Source of the DNA: Bacteroidota bacterium
Lineage (GTDB): Bacteria > Bacteroidota > Bacteroidia > Sphingobacteriales > Sphingobacteriaceae
Direction of reading: 5' to 3'
DNA: 64,000 nt
Assembly: GCA_018266915.1 (NCBI GenBank)
Contig: JAFDZM010000076.1
Coordinates: 124,001-188,000, forward strand
The translations under genes and the position numbers were made by a program. Each line of letters opens with the position of its first letter. The first letter of the stretch is position 1. Below, one piece after another: positions 1 to 8,099 of this stretch. The notes under the pieces were generated by a model. It was given only the letters and a program-made list of their open reading frames with translations. It was not told where the DNA came from and did no database searches.

Positions 1-2
1 TG

Positions 3-1751
3 AAACCCTCAGATGCTGACATAAAAAAGGAACAGCTATTACAGGACTCTATCAAAAGAGCAAAAGCAGCCACAGCGGCTACTAAAGCTTCAAAACCGGA
101 TACTTCAAAAAAAACCGTCACTTTAGCTGATTCAGCCTTAAAGAAAATACCGTTCGGCGTTGCAACTGTAGGCAGCGAACAATTCGTCACTCTTGAAAAC
201 CAGGAACTGCGTGTTAAACTTAGCAATAAAGGCGGCCGCGTTTATTCAGTTGAGCTTAAAAACTATAAGACCTTCGATAAAAAACCATTGATTTTATTCG
301 ATGGCGAGAACAACCACTTTGGGTTAACTTTCCGTGCGCAGGACAAACCGATCAATACCGATGAGCTCTACTTTACGCCAAGTGCACAAAACCTGACCGT
401 AGCTGAAAAAGACTCGAGCACATTAACCATGCGTTTGAGCTACAGTGCTACTCAATACATTGACTATATCTATTCATTAAAAGGAACCGGCTTTAAATTG
501 GGGTTGACTATTAAAAGCACTGGTCTGGACAACGTGATGGCCAACAGCAATACCTTTAATCTTGATTGGCAGGCAAGTTTGCCTAAACAGGAAAAAGATA
601 TGAAGCAGGAGCGCCAGTACTCGTCTGTTTATTATCTGAATATGGATAATGATGTGGATTGGCTAAGTGAAGGTAAAGACGATCAGAAAACAATTGCCGA
701 TAAAAAACTGCAATGGGTTGCCTTTAAGCAGCACTTTTTCTCAAGCATCCTCATCGCCAAACAAGGTATAGATAAGTCAAGCCTAAATGTTTCTACTGAC
801 GTAACAAATAATACTGACGTAAAGCAAATGAAGGCTGATCTGTCTTTCGCCCGTGCAACAGATGGCAGTTTACCATTGGAGTTTTACTTTGGACCAAACC
901 GTTTCAGTACGCTGAAAGCAGAAGGCCATGATTTGGATAAAGTAATCAGCCTTGGTTGGGGGCCTTTAAAATACATCAATCGTTTTGCCGTATTGCCGGT
1001 ATTCAACTTCCTGAAACAATTTAATTGGAACTACGGCCTGATCATTTTAGCGCTTACCGTTCTGCTTAAGCTGGTACTGTCGCCGCTTACCTATAAATCA
1101 TACCTTTCAATGGCTAAGATGAGGATCTTAAAACCTGAAATGGATGAGATAAAAGCAAAAGTTGGTGACGATAACCCAACCCTTTTGCAGCAGGAATACA
1201 TGAAGTTGTATAAAAAAGCAGGTGTTAATCCTTTAGGCGGATGTTTGCCGCTCGTATTACAAATGCCTATTGTGATTGCATTCTTCCGCTTTTTCCCAAG
1301 TTTGTTTGAGCTTCGTGGTGAACACTTCTTGTGGATGCACGACCTTTCTACCTACGATTCGGTGATCAGTTTCTCGCCTGTATTCGGTGTTGACCACATC
1401 AGCTTGATGTGTTTGCTGATGACCATCTCGACCCTGGTTTATACCTATTTCAATAACCAGATATCAGGCGCAACAGGGCAAATGAAATATATCGGCTACG
1501 TTACCCCGATTATCTTCCTGATTACGCTGAACAACTATCCTGCAGGTTTGAACTATTATTATTTCCTGGCCAACATGTTTACATTCGGTCAGCAATATTT
1601 GATCAGGTTGATGGTTGACGATAAAAAGATCCACGCCCAGATACAGGAAAATAAAAAGAAGCCTGAAGAAAAGAAAAAGAAATCAGGTTTCCAGGCCCGC
1701 ATGGAAGAAGCAATGCGCCAGCAACAGCAGATACAGTCTAAAAAGAAATAA
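3..1751 (+). CDS. yidC: membrane protein insertase YidC (5'-truncated by window edge)
   Basis: YidC/Oxa1-type insertase that helps SecYEG substrates and small membrane proteins enter the inner membrane. The reading frame is open from position 3, so the start lies before the window; 582 residues are visible. The first part is the periplasmic beta-super-sandwich domain, preceded by a Lys/Ala/Thr-rich linker. From about residue 332 the conserved membrane domain follows, with several hydrophobic segments and the cytoplasmic hairpin region (LKPEMDEIKAKVG). The tail is very basic and Gln-rich (ends QQQQIQSKKK), as usual for ribosome-contacting YidC tails. A hairpin terminator at 1823-1850 follows. 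The identification is firm; only the start is missing. Confidence 0.95.
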   Translation, partial: KPSDADIKKEQLLQDSIKRAKAATAATKASKPDTSKKTVTLADSALKKIPFGVATVGSEQFVTLENQELRVKLSNKGGRVYSVELKNYKTFDKKPLILFDGENNHFGLTFRAQDKPINTDELYFTPSAQNLTVAEKDSSTLTMRLSYSATQYIDYIYSLKGTGFKLGLTIKSTGLDNVMANSNTFNLDWQASLPKQEKDMKQERQYSSVYYLNMDNDVDWLSEGKDDQKTIADKKLQWVAFKQHFFSSILIAKQGIDKSSLNVSTDVTNNTDVKQMKADLSFARATDGSLPLEFYFGPNRFSTLKAEGHDLDKVISLGWGPLKYINRFAVLPVFNFLKQFNWNYGLIILALTVLLKLVLSPLTYKSYLSMAKMRILKPEMDEIKAKVGDDNPTLLQQEYMKLYKKAGVNPLGGCLPLVLQMPIVIAFFRFFPSLFELRGEHFLWMHDLSTYDSVISFSPVFGVDHISLMCLLMTISTLVYTYFNNQISGATGQMKYIGYVTPIIFLITLNNYPAGLNYYYFLANMFTFGQQYLIRLMVDDKKIHAQIQENKKKPEEKKKKSGFQARMEEAMRQQQQIQSKKK

Positions 1752-1757
1752 TTCTTT

Positions 1758-1904
1758 GTTGTAAAGTTGGAAGGTTGTAAAGTTGAAAAGTTAATCCACT
1801 TCGACTTTTAAAAAAATAGAAAGAAACCCGGGAAGCAATTTTCGGGTTTCTCTTTTATGTGCATGTGACAACATTACAACCTTCCAACTTTACAACTTTT
1901 CAAC
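1758..1904. repeat. inverted pair of 8-nt tandem arrays (unit GTTGTAAA)
   Basis: Left arm 1758-1797 is five 8-mers in strict register (consensus GTTGTAAA, variants GTTGGAAG, GTTGAAAA). Right arm 1865-1904 is five 8-mers of the reverse complement (TTTACAAC, CTTCCAAC). 1758-1785 and 1869-1896 are inverted copies with one mismatch in 28. The two arms enclose the yidC terminator hairpin. Confidence 0.85.
1823..1856 (+). terminator. intrinsic terminator after yidC
   Basis: Stem 1823-1834 with 1839-1850 (12 bp, two G-U pairs), loop GCAA, followed by a T-rich stretch. It lies between the two arms of the 8-nt repeat array, so the arms could extend the same hairpin. Confidence 0.75.
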
Positions 1905-1916
1905 TAACTTTACCCC

Positions 1917-3281
1917 ATGTACGCGATTGTGGATATAGAAACAACGGGAGGGCATGCCAGTTCAAACGGCATTACAGAAGTTGCTATTTGTCTGCATGAT
2001 GGGAAGAAAGTTACCCAGCGCTACAGTACGCTTGTCAATCCCGGACAGGATATTCCCGTATATATTCGCGCTTTAACCGGCATCACCAACGAGATGGTGC
2101 AGGATGCACCGCCATTTGAAGATGTGGCTGCCGATATTTATCATTTACTTCACGGGAAGATATTTGTTGCGCATAATGTCAATTTTGACTTTTCATTTAT
2201 CCGTTACCATTTATTAGCTGCCGGGTACGATTTGCAAAGTAATAAACTATGTACTGTAAGACTTGGCCGTAAGATTTTGCCGGGCATGCCATCTTATAGT
2301 TTGGGAAAACTGTGCCGGCACCTGGGAATTGAAAATAATGATCGTCACCGGGCTTTAGGAGATGCGGAGGCTACAGCTACCTTATTTTCCCTCCTGCTTC
2401 AGAATGACAATGGCAATCATATCGGCCAGGCGCTTAAACACAGATCAAGAGAACAGGTATTGCCGGCCAATCTACCAAAAGAAGATATCGATCAACTCCC
2501 CTATACGCCTGGCGTTTATTACTTTCATAATGAAAAAGGAAAGGTGATCTATGTAGGTAAAGCGCGCAATATCAAGCAACGGGTTTGCAGCCATTTTTCA
2601 GGCAATAATCCCGGTTTACAGCGACAGGAGTTTTTGCGTAATATCCATCATATATCCTACCAAAGTTGCGGTACAGAACTGATTGCCTTTGTGCTGGAAG
2701 CCATTGAGATCAAACGCCTGTGGCCACAGTATAATCGCTCATTAAAGCGTTATGAACACGCTTATGGCATTTACGCTTTTGAGGATCAGCGTGGTTATAT
2801 GCGCCTTGCTGTTGATAAACGCCGTAAGTTGACAGCACCACTTTATACCTGTAATTCTTTATTGGATGGTCGCAATATATTGTTAAGATTGATCGATAAT
2901 TTTGAGCTTTGCCCCAAATTGTGCTTTATACAAACCAACAGCGAATCCTGCACCGGCGCAATGAAACACCTCTGTGCCTGTGAAGGTATTGAGAGTCCGG
3001 ATACTTATAACGAAAAGGTGCAATGGGCTATCGATCAGTTAAAGGACAACCTGCCTACGTTCGCTATTCGTGATGAAGGCCGCAGCCTGGATGAGCACAG
3101 TTGTATTCTGATTGAAAAAGGGCAGTTTTATGGTATGGGCTATATCTCCCATTATTTTGACGTGGATAGCTTGGACCAGCTCAAAAATCACCTCACTCAA
3201 TACCCAGGAAATGATTATATAAGGAATATGGTATCCAATTATGCCTTAAGGTATCCTGAAAGGACGATGGTGTTTGCTTGA
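1917..3281 (+). CDS. DEDDh exonuclease / GIY-YIG nuclease fusion
   Basis: Two nuclease modules in one 454-residue protein. Residues 1-165 are a DnaQ/PolIII-epsilon-like 3'-5' exonuclease: DIETTG near the N-terminus, AHNVNFDFSF in the middle and HRALGDAEAT near residue 145 supply the DEDDh acidic residues and His. From about residue 195 a GIY-YIG domain begins (LPYTPGVYYFHNEKGKVIYVGKA), like the UvrC N-terminus and Cho. A Cys-rich stretch follows around residue 340 (CPKLC, then SCTG and CACEG), reminiscent of the UvrC cysteine cluster. The UvrC UVR motif and C-terminal RNase H nuclease are absent. It probably acts in DNA repair or end processing; the substrate is not known. The gene stands alone after yidC. 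Confidence 0.88.
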   Translation: MYAIVDIETTGGHASSNGITEVAICLHDGKKVTQRYSTLVNPGQDIPVYIRALTGITNEMVQDAPPFEDVAADIYHLLHGKIFVAHNVNFDFSFIRYHLLAAGYDLQSNKLCTVRLGRKILPGMPSYSLGKLCRHLGIENNDRHRALGDAEATATLFSLLLQNDNGNHIGQALKHRSREQVLPANLPKEDIDQLPYTPGVYYFHNEKGKVIYVGKARNIKQRVCSHFSGNNPGLQRQEFLRNIHHISYQSCGTELIAFVLEAIEIKRLWPQYNRSLKRYEHAYGIYAFEDQRGYMRLAVDKRRKLTAPLYTCNSLLDGRNILLRLIDNFELCPKLCFIQTNSESCTGAMKHLCACEGIESPDTYNEKVQWAIDQLKDNLPTFAIRDEGRSLDEHSCILIEKGQFYGMGYISHYFDVDSLDQLKNHLTQYPGNDYIRNMVSNYALRYPERTMVFA

Positions 3282-3341
3282 TTTGCGATTTTAGATGTAC
3301 GACTTACGATTTATCATGCCCCGATTTGCAAATCGTAAATC
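3280..3341. repeat. 7-nt tandem array with short inverted arm (unit GATTTAC)
   Basis: Five 7-mers at 3280-3314 (GATTTGC, GATTTTA, and so on) face two inverted 7-mers at 3328-3341 (GCAAATC, GTAAATC). It fills the gap between convergent genes, and both stop codons fall at its edges. 3279-3291 and 3330-3342 are inverted copies with one mismatch in 13. Confidence 0.75.
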
Positions 3342-4173
3342 AGATAATCCCAGCTTTTTCCAATTCGGTTTCCATTTGCTGCTGAACCTTCAACGCTTCT
3401 GCACGAGCTGCTTCTGCAAAATCCTTACCATTTGAAGCGTAGATGATTGCTCTTGAACTGTTTACGATCAAGCCGCAATCTTTGGTCATACCATATTGAC
3501 AAACATCTTCCAAGCTGCCACCCTGTGCACCTATGCCCGGTACGAGCAGGAAATTGTCCGGCGCATATTTGCGGATGTTGGTAAATTCGGTGCTTTTGGT
3601 CGCCCCTACTACATACATCAGGCGGTCAGCACCTGCCCAGATATTGGCTTTTTGAATGACCGTTTCGTAAAGTGTTTCGCCATTTATATCCAGATATTGA
3701 AAATCCTTACTGCCGACGGATGAGGTCAGCGCCAGCAGGATCACCCATTTCCCTTCAAAAGCAAGAAAAGGCGTCACACTATCGCTGCCCATATAAGGCG
3801 CTACCGTTATCGCATCAAAATTCATCCCGGTAGCTTCCTTATCAAAAAAGGCACGGGCATACATACCTGATGTATTGCCTATATCTCCGCGCTTGGCATC
3901 GATAATGCTAAGACATTCCTTGGGTAAATATTCCGAGGTAGCGATCAAGCTTTGCAAACCTTTTATACCATGACGTTCATAGAAAGCAGCATTGGGTTTG
4001 TAGGCAATGCACAAATCTTTAGTGGCATCGATAATGCGCTTGTTAAACTCAAATATCGGGTCCTGGTACTCCTTTAAAAAGGCAGGTATCTTATCGATAT
4101 CTGTATCAAGCCCTACACATAGGAAAGATTTTTTTTGTTTGATCTGTTGAATAAGTTGCTGGCGGGAAAGCAT
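3340..4173 (-). CDS. pyrF: orotidine 5'-phosphate decarboxylase
   Basis: Decarboxylates OMP to UMP, the last step of de novo pyrimidine synthesis, in the cytosol. At 277 residues it is the longer type-2 OMP decarboxylase form. The active-site motif [11 protein letters not shown] is present, as is [14 protein letters not shown] at the N-terminus and the phosphate-binding region [11 protein letters not shown] near residue 215. Transcribed alone, convergent with the exonuclease/GIY-YIG gene and divergent from rho. The ATG at 4173 fits the family N-terminus ([11 protein letters not shown]). Confidence 0.95.
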   Translation of the reverse strand: MLSRQQLIQQIKQKKSFLCVGLDTDIDKIPAFLKEYQDPIFEFNKRIIDATKDLCIAYKPNAAFYERHGIKGLQSLIATSEYLPKECLSIIDAKRGDIGNTSGMYARAFFDKEATGMNFDAITVAPYMGSDSVTPFLAFEGKWVILLALTSSVGSKDFQYLDINGETLYETVIQKANIWAGADRLMYVVGATKSTEFTNIRKYAPDNFLLVPGIGAQGGSLEDVCQYGMTKDCGLIVNSSRAIIYASNGKDFAEAARAEALKVQQQMETELEKAGII

Positions 4174-4252
4174 TAGCGCGTATTATTTTTCTGCTGCAAA
4201 AAAACTAAAAAATAAGCTAAGTGTTGATACACAAACATATTTTTCCAAATTT

Positions 4253-4283
4253 TTTGTTTTGTTAATATTAATGAGTAAAATTG
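4253..4283 (+). promoter_or_regulatory. candidate Bacteroidota promoter of rho
   Basis: TTTG at 4253-4256, 19 nt, then TAAAATTG at 4276-4283 (one mismatch to TAnnTTTG). This matches the -33/-7 spacing known for Bacteroidota. It would give rho a leader of roughly 135 nt, long enough for autogenous control, which is known for rho in other bacteria; nothing more specific is visible. Confidence 0.5.
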
Positions 4284-4426
4284 CAGTGTTATCCTTTTGA
4301 ATTTTTCTTGCGCTAAAGAAACAATTTAAAAATCCACAAGCTATAAATTTTTAGATATTGCATAAGCAAAGCTGCAAGACAATTTCTCTCAAGTAAAATA
4401 TTCCATTTGAACTATTATTTATATCC

Positions 4427-6046
4427 ATGTCTGATACCACAGAATTGAACGACAAACTCGTTTCAGAGTTGCGCGAAATGGCAAAGAGTTTAGGTATTGC
4501 TGAAGCAGAAGAACTGCGAAAACCCCAACTGATTAGCAGGATCGTAGAACAACAACAACTAATAGACGCGGCCCGCGCACAGCAGGCTGCTATGAACGAT
4601 AATTATAGCGAAATAAAATCATCAGGAGTCAATGAGGAGCCTGTTGAAAGAAACCGCAAAAGAACCCGTACCACCAAATCAAAAACCGGCCCACGCGTTG
4701 AAGTCCCTTTGGATGACACTAACCTGTTTGATGTACCTGAAGAAGAGTCAGTTGCGGAAGAAGATAACGAGGACGTGCCTGTAATGGCATCAACTCCGTT
4801 AACTGAGGATCAGGAAACGCCTGTAATTAAATCTGATGAGGCCACAGAGGTTAGACCGCAAAAATTTGAGCGCCGTATTAACAACAATCAAAATCAACAA
4901 AGAAACCAGGAACCTGCTATCAACCTTGATTTTGATAATGTAATTGTGAACGAAGGCGTCCTGGAAATTATGCCTGATGGATATGGTTTCTTAAGATCCT
5001 CTGATTATAACTACCTGACTTCTCCTGATGATATTTATGTATCACAGTCACAGATAAAATTATTTGGATTAAAAACAGGTGATACCGTTCGCGGTAGCAT
5101 CCGTCCGCCAAAAGAAGGCGAAAAATATTTCCCGCTGGTGAGGGTTGAAGCCATCAATGGCCGTATCCCTGCCGAAGTGCGCGACCGTGTTCCTTTTGAT
5201 CACTTAACGCCGCTTTTCCCTTCTGAAAGACTGGAATTGTTCACTGATTCGGGCAATTATTCAACCCGTATTATGGACCTGTTTTCCCCTATTGGTAAAG
5301 GCCAGCGCGGTTTGATCGTTGCTCAGCCTAAAACAGGTAAAACCATGTTGCTGAAGGATGTGGCTAACGCGATTGCCAAAAACCACCCTGAAGTTTACCT
5401 GATTATCCTGCTGATAGACGAACGCCCGGAAGAAGTAACCGATATGGCCCGCAGCGTGCGTGCTGAGGTGGTTTCGTCAACCTTTGATGAGCCGGCTGAG
5501 CGCCACGTAAAAATTGCCAATATCGTATTGGAAAAAGCAAAACGTATGGTTGAATGCGGTCACGATGTTGTGATCCTGCTCGACTCAATTACACGTTTAG
5601 CCCGTGCATACAATACTGTAGCACCTGCCTCAGGTAAAATATTATCAGGTGGTGTTGATGCTAATGCCTTACACAAACCTAAGCGTTTCTTCGGTGCTGC
5701 ACGTAATATTGAAGATGGCGGTTCATTAACTATCATTGCTACAGCACTTACCGAAACAGGCTCTAAAATGGACGAAGTGATCTTCGAAGAGTTTAAAGGT
5801 ACCGGTAATATGGAGCTGCAGCTTGACCGTAAACTATCCAACAAACGTATATTCCCTGCTATTGATATCACTGCTTCAAGTACCCGCCGCGACGACCTGT
5901 TGCTGGAACGCGATACTTTACAACGTGTTTGGATATTGCGCAACCATTTGGCAGATATGAACTCGCAGGAAGCGATGGAGTTTTTGCAGGCACAGATAAA
6001 AGGCACAAAAACCAACGAAGAATTCCTGATCTCGATGAATTCTTAA
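4427..6046 (+). CDS. rho: transcription termination factor Rho
   Basis: Hexameric RNA helicase that ends transcription. At 539 residues it is longer than the roughly 420-residue E. coli protein. A Rho_N helical domain covers residues 1-50. A long, charged, Asn/Gln-containing linker (about 50-165, including [10 protein letters not shown]) precedes the cold-shock-type RNA-binding domain, about 170-245. The ATPase domain carries Walker A AQPKTGKT near residue 300, Walker [17 protein letters not shown], and the Q/R loops. The linker is the Bacteroidota-type intrinsically disordered insertion; in Bacteroides Rho such a region has been tied to phase separation. Monocistronic. Confidence 0.96.
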   Translation: MSDTTELNDKLVSELREMAKSLGIAEAEELRKPQLISRIVEQQQLIDAARAQQAAMNDNYSEIKSSGVNEEPVERNRKRTRTTKSKTGPRVEVPLDDTNLFDVPEEESVAEEDNEDVPVMASTPLTEDQETPVIKSDEATEVRPQKFERRINNNQNQQRNQEPAINLDFDNVIVNEGVLEIMPDGYGFLRSSDYNYLTSPDDIYVSQSQIKLFGLKTGDTVRGSIRPPKEGEKYFPLVRVEAINGRIPAEVRDRVPFDHLTPLFPSERLELFTDSGNYSTRIMDLFSPIGKGQRGLIVAQPKTGKTMLLKDVANAIAKNHPEVYLIILLIDERPEEVTDMARSVRAEVVSSTFDEPAERHVKIANIVLEKAKRMVECGHDVVILLDSITRLARAYNTVAPASGKILSGGVDANALHKPKRFFGAARNIEDGGSLTIIATALTETGSKMDEVIFEEFKGTGNMELQLDRKLSNKRIFPAIDITASSTRRDDLLLERDTLQRVWILRNHLADMNSQEAMEFLQAQIKGTKTNEEFLISMNS

Positions 6047-6054
6047 TATTTTTG

Positions 6055-6125
6055 GTAGCTAATGGTTCATAGATCATAGTTAATAGCAAAAAACAATGAA
6101 CTATGAACCATCAACTATAAGCTAA
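6055..6125. repeat. inverted pair of 7-nt tandem arrays (unit ATAGTTC/ATGGTTC)
   Basis: Five 7-mers at 6055-6089 (such as ATGGTTC, ATAGATC), one spacer base, then five inverted 7-mers at 6091-6125 (GAACTAT, GAACCAT, CAACTAT). The unit is the same as at 48331-48439, more than 40 kb away. It fills the rho-pssA gap almost completely. Confidence 0.8.
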
Positions 6126-6145
6126 ATCTATCTTCGCCCCGAGAA

Positions 6146-6868
6146 ATGAATACACGCGTAAGTAAACATGTTCCCAATGCCATTACCTGTGCTAACTTGT
6201 TCAGCGGTTGCGTGGGGATCGTATTTGCCTTCCAGGAAAACCTGATATTCGCATCTTACGCACTTTTCTTAGCAGCAATTTTTGACTTCTTTGATGGCTT
6301 TGCATCCCGGGTATTACAATCATTTTCTCATATTGGCAAAGACCTTGATTCGCTTGCTGATATGGTCAGCTTCGGTTTTTTACCTTCAGCTATTTTATAT
6401 GAGCTGTTCTTAAAAACTCCGCAGATTCCTAATGTGAGTCCATGGCTAAATTTCAGTGCTTTTTTGATTTCGGTTTTTTCGGCGTTAAGATTGGCTAAGT
6501 TCAACAACGACACCCGCCAGGCAGAGAGTTTCATTGGTTTACCTACGCCAGCCAATGCTATATTAATAGCATCTTTACCTTTTATTTTAGAGCATCATAC
6601 AAATTTTGCCGATTATATATTAAATGTATATGTATTAGCAGTTTTTGTTCTCATAATGTGTTCGTTGTTAGTAGCTGAGCTGCCATTGATGTCGCTCAAA
6701 TTCAAAAACACCGATCTGGACAAAAACATTTATCGTTATTTATTACTGCTGTTTTCGGCAATATTGATACTATTTTTTAAATTTGCGGCGGTTCCGGTGA
6801 TCATAATTATATATATCACCCTATCTATCATTCAATATAAGTTCTCTAATGACAAAGTTTCAGGCTGA
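6146..6868 (+). CDS. pssA: CDP-diacylglycerol--serine O-phosphatidyltransferase
   Basis: Makes phosphatidylserine from CDP-diacylglycerol and L-serine, the committed step to phosphatidylethanolamine, in the inner membrane. The CDP-alcohol phosphotransferase signature is present as DFFDGFASRVL...GKDLDSLADMVSFG (pattern DGxxARxxx...GxxxDxxxD) around residues 47-78. About six hydrophobic segments follow, and the 240-residue length is normal. A TATCTTCGC box at 6129-6137, close to the TAnnTTTGC consensus, lies 8 nt before the ATG. The 3' end overlaps purS by 20 nt, so the two are probably co-transcribed although their pathways are unrelated. Confidence 0.93.
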   Translation: MNTRVSKHVPNAITCANLFSGCVGIVFAFQENLIFASYALFLAAIFDFFDGFASRVLQSFSHIGKDLDSLADMVSFGFLPSAILYELFLKTPQIPNVSPWLNFSAFLISVFSALRLAKFNNDTRQAESFIGLPTPANAILIASLPFILEHHTNFADYILNVYVLAVFVLIMCSLLVAELPLMSLKFKNTDLDKNIYRYLLLLFSAILILFFKFAAVPVIIIIYITLSIIQYKFSNDKVSG

Positions 6869-7103
6869 AATCGACGTAATGCCCAAAAAGGAAATTCTTG
6901 ACCCTCAAGGAAAAGCTGTGACCGGTAGTATGAAAAATCTTGGATTAACCGAAATCCACAACGTACGCATCGGAAAACATATTTCGCTCGAAATTGAAGC
7001 TGAAAATGAAGAAATTGCCAACTCAAAAGTAGAACAAGCCTGCAAAAACCTGTTAGCTAACCTGATTATGGAAAGCTACAGCTTTAAAATCCAGAAAGTT
7101 TAA
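6849..7103 (+). CDS. purS: phosphoribosylformylglycinamidine synthase subunit PurS
   Basis: Small subunit of the PurLQS form of FGAM synthase (purine step 4), bridging PurL and PurQ. The 84-residue size is typical and the family core is visible: ILDPQGKAVTGSMKNLG, then VRIGKHISLEIE and the Cys/Leu-rich helix ending in ANLIMESY. It starts inside pssA (20-nt overlap), suggesting translational coupling. No purL or purQ is nearby, so it is detached from its partners. Its TAA shares the palindrome TTAA at 7100-7103 with the stop of the convergent Hpt gene. Confidence 0.88.
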   Translation: MTKFQAEIDVMPKKEILDPQGKAVTGSMKNLGLTEIHNVRIGKHISLEIEAENEEIANSKVEQACKNLLANLIMESYSFKIQKV

Positions 7104-7474
7104 TTTCCGGCTTCTTTTTCGGCTTTGATGCGTGAAAGCTCTGAGAGATTGTTTTCGATCAGATCTTTTGCCTGGGTGTATTTTGCCTTTATCTGCTCCG
7201 GCTCCTGCCCGCCTGCTTTGCAAAGTAATTCTACTTCCTGCAATAAGCCCTGAGAAATTAGCATACCGAAAAAGCCCATTGATGGTTTTAGTTTGTGAGC
7301 AGATGCAGCAGCCGTAGGCCAGTCAGTTGATTGCAAGGCCTGATCGATGCTGTTCAGCATTTCAGGTGCTTGCTGCAATAACATGTCAATAGATTCCACA
7401 ACGAACTCGTCGCTGCCATCAGCAATTTCGTATAAAAATGTTAAATCAAGGTCTTGTGCTGAGTTATCCGGCAT
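7100..7474 (-). CDS. Hpt (histidine phosphotransfer) domain protein
   Basis: A 124-residue single-domain phosphotransfer protein. It carries the Hpt motif AAASAHKLKPSMGFFGM around residue 60, where the His of AHKLK would accept phosphate from a receiver domain. The rest is predicted helical, fitting a four-helix bundle. No histidine kinase or response regulator is adjacent, so it is an orphan relay component whose partners must be elsewhere. Stop codons of this gene and purS overlap by 4 nt in convergent orientation. Confidence 0.85.
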   Translation of the reverse strand: MPDNSAQDLDLTFLYEIADGSDEFVVESIDMLLQQAPEMLNSIDQALQSTDWPTAAASAHKLKPSMGFFGMLISQGLLQEVELLCKAGGQEPEQIKAKYTQAKDLIENNLSELSRIKAEKEAGN

Positions 7475-7532
7475 GTTTAGGCTGTATATTATTATAAATT
7501 CAGTTGAGTATATTGAGTATGTTAAATCAAAA

Positions 7533-8012
7533 TTATAACTTTTTTACGATCAAGTTATCTTTAAGTTCGTTTTTAAGCTGAAAAATACTTTTTTTAAGAA
7601 CCGGATGCTGCATATTGGGCGCCAACTCATTTAGTGGCTCAAGGGTAAATTTACGGTTATGTAATTCAGGATGCGGAACTATAAGTCCCGGTTCATTAAT
7701 AATATCCTGCCCATAAAACAAAATATCGATATCGATAATCCGCGATCCCCATTTCTCCTCTCTCACACGTCCCATTCTGATTTCGATCTGTAATATTTTT
7801 TCAAGCACTTGTTGCGCAGATAGTGCTGTGTTAACCTGCACTACCTGATTCAGATAATTTGGTTCATCGGTTTTACCCCAGGCTTCGGTTTCAAATACTG
7901 ATGATTTTTGGACTACAATACCTAATTCAGTCTCAATCAGATCAATGGCTTTCTGCAAATACGCTTTCCTATCCCCCAGGTTACTTCCTAATAACAAAAA
8001 AACATCAATCAT
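7533..8012 (-). CDS. folK: 2-amino-4-hydroxy-6-hydroxymethyldihydropteridine pyrophosphokinase
   Basis: Transfers pyrophosphate from ATP to 6-hydroxymethyl-dihydropterin in folate synthesis. Family marks: MIDVFLLLGSNLGDR at the N-terminus, YLNQVVQVNT, KWGSRIIDIDILFYG (the RxxDxDI motif) and IVPHPELHNRKF. I place the start at the ATG at 8012 (MIDVFLLLGSN, 159 residues) because eight extra residues upstream do not belong to the family. Divergent from sppA. Folate partners thyA and folA lie 18 kb downstream and are not linked. Confidence 0.93.
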   Translation of the reverse strand: MIDVFLLLGSNLGDRKAYLQKAIDLIETELGIVVQKSSVFETEAWGKTDEPNYLNQVVQVNTALSAQQVLEKILQIEIRMGRVREEKWGSRIIDIDILFYGQDIINEPGLIVPHPELHNRKFTLEPLNELAPNMQHPVLKKSIFQLKNELKDNLIVKKL

Positions 8013-8065
8013 TGTTGTAACAAATATTATAGACAAAGCTCTTAATATTATACATATTGAATTGC

Positions 8066-8074
8066 TAAGTTTGC
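8066..8074 (+). promoter_or_regulatory. -7 box TAAGTTTGC before sppA
   Basis: Exact match to TAnnTTTGC, 25 nt upstream of the sppA ATG. No clear -33 TTTG is seen at the usual distance. Confidence 0.5.
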
Positions 8075-8099
8075 ATAGATAAAAGATTTATAATATTTA

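Noticed and set aside
1758-1904. CRISPR-like reading of the tandem arrays
   Set aside because: Units are 7-8 nt without spacers and there are no cas genes in the window.
5560-6015. 151-codon antisense frame inside rho
   Set aside because: Shadow of the conserved Rho ATPase domain; Ser/Arg-rich with no motif.
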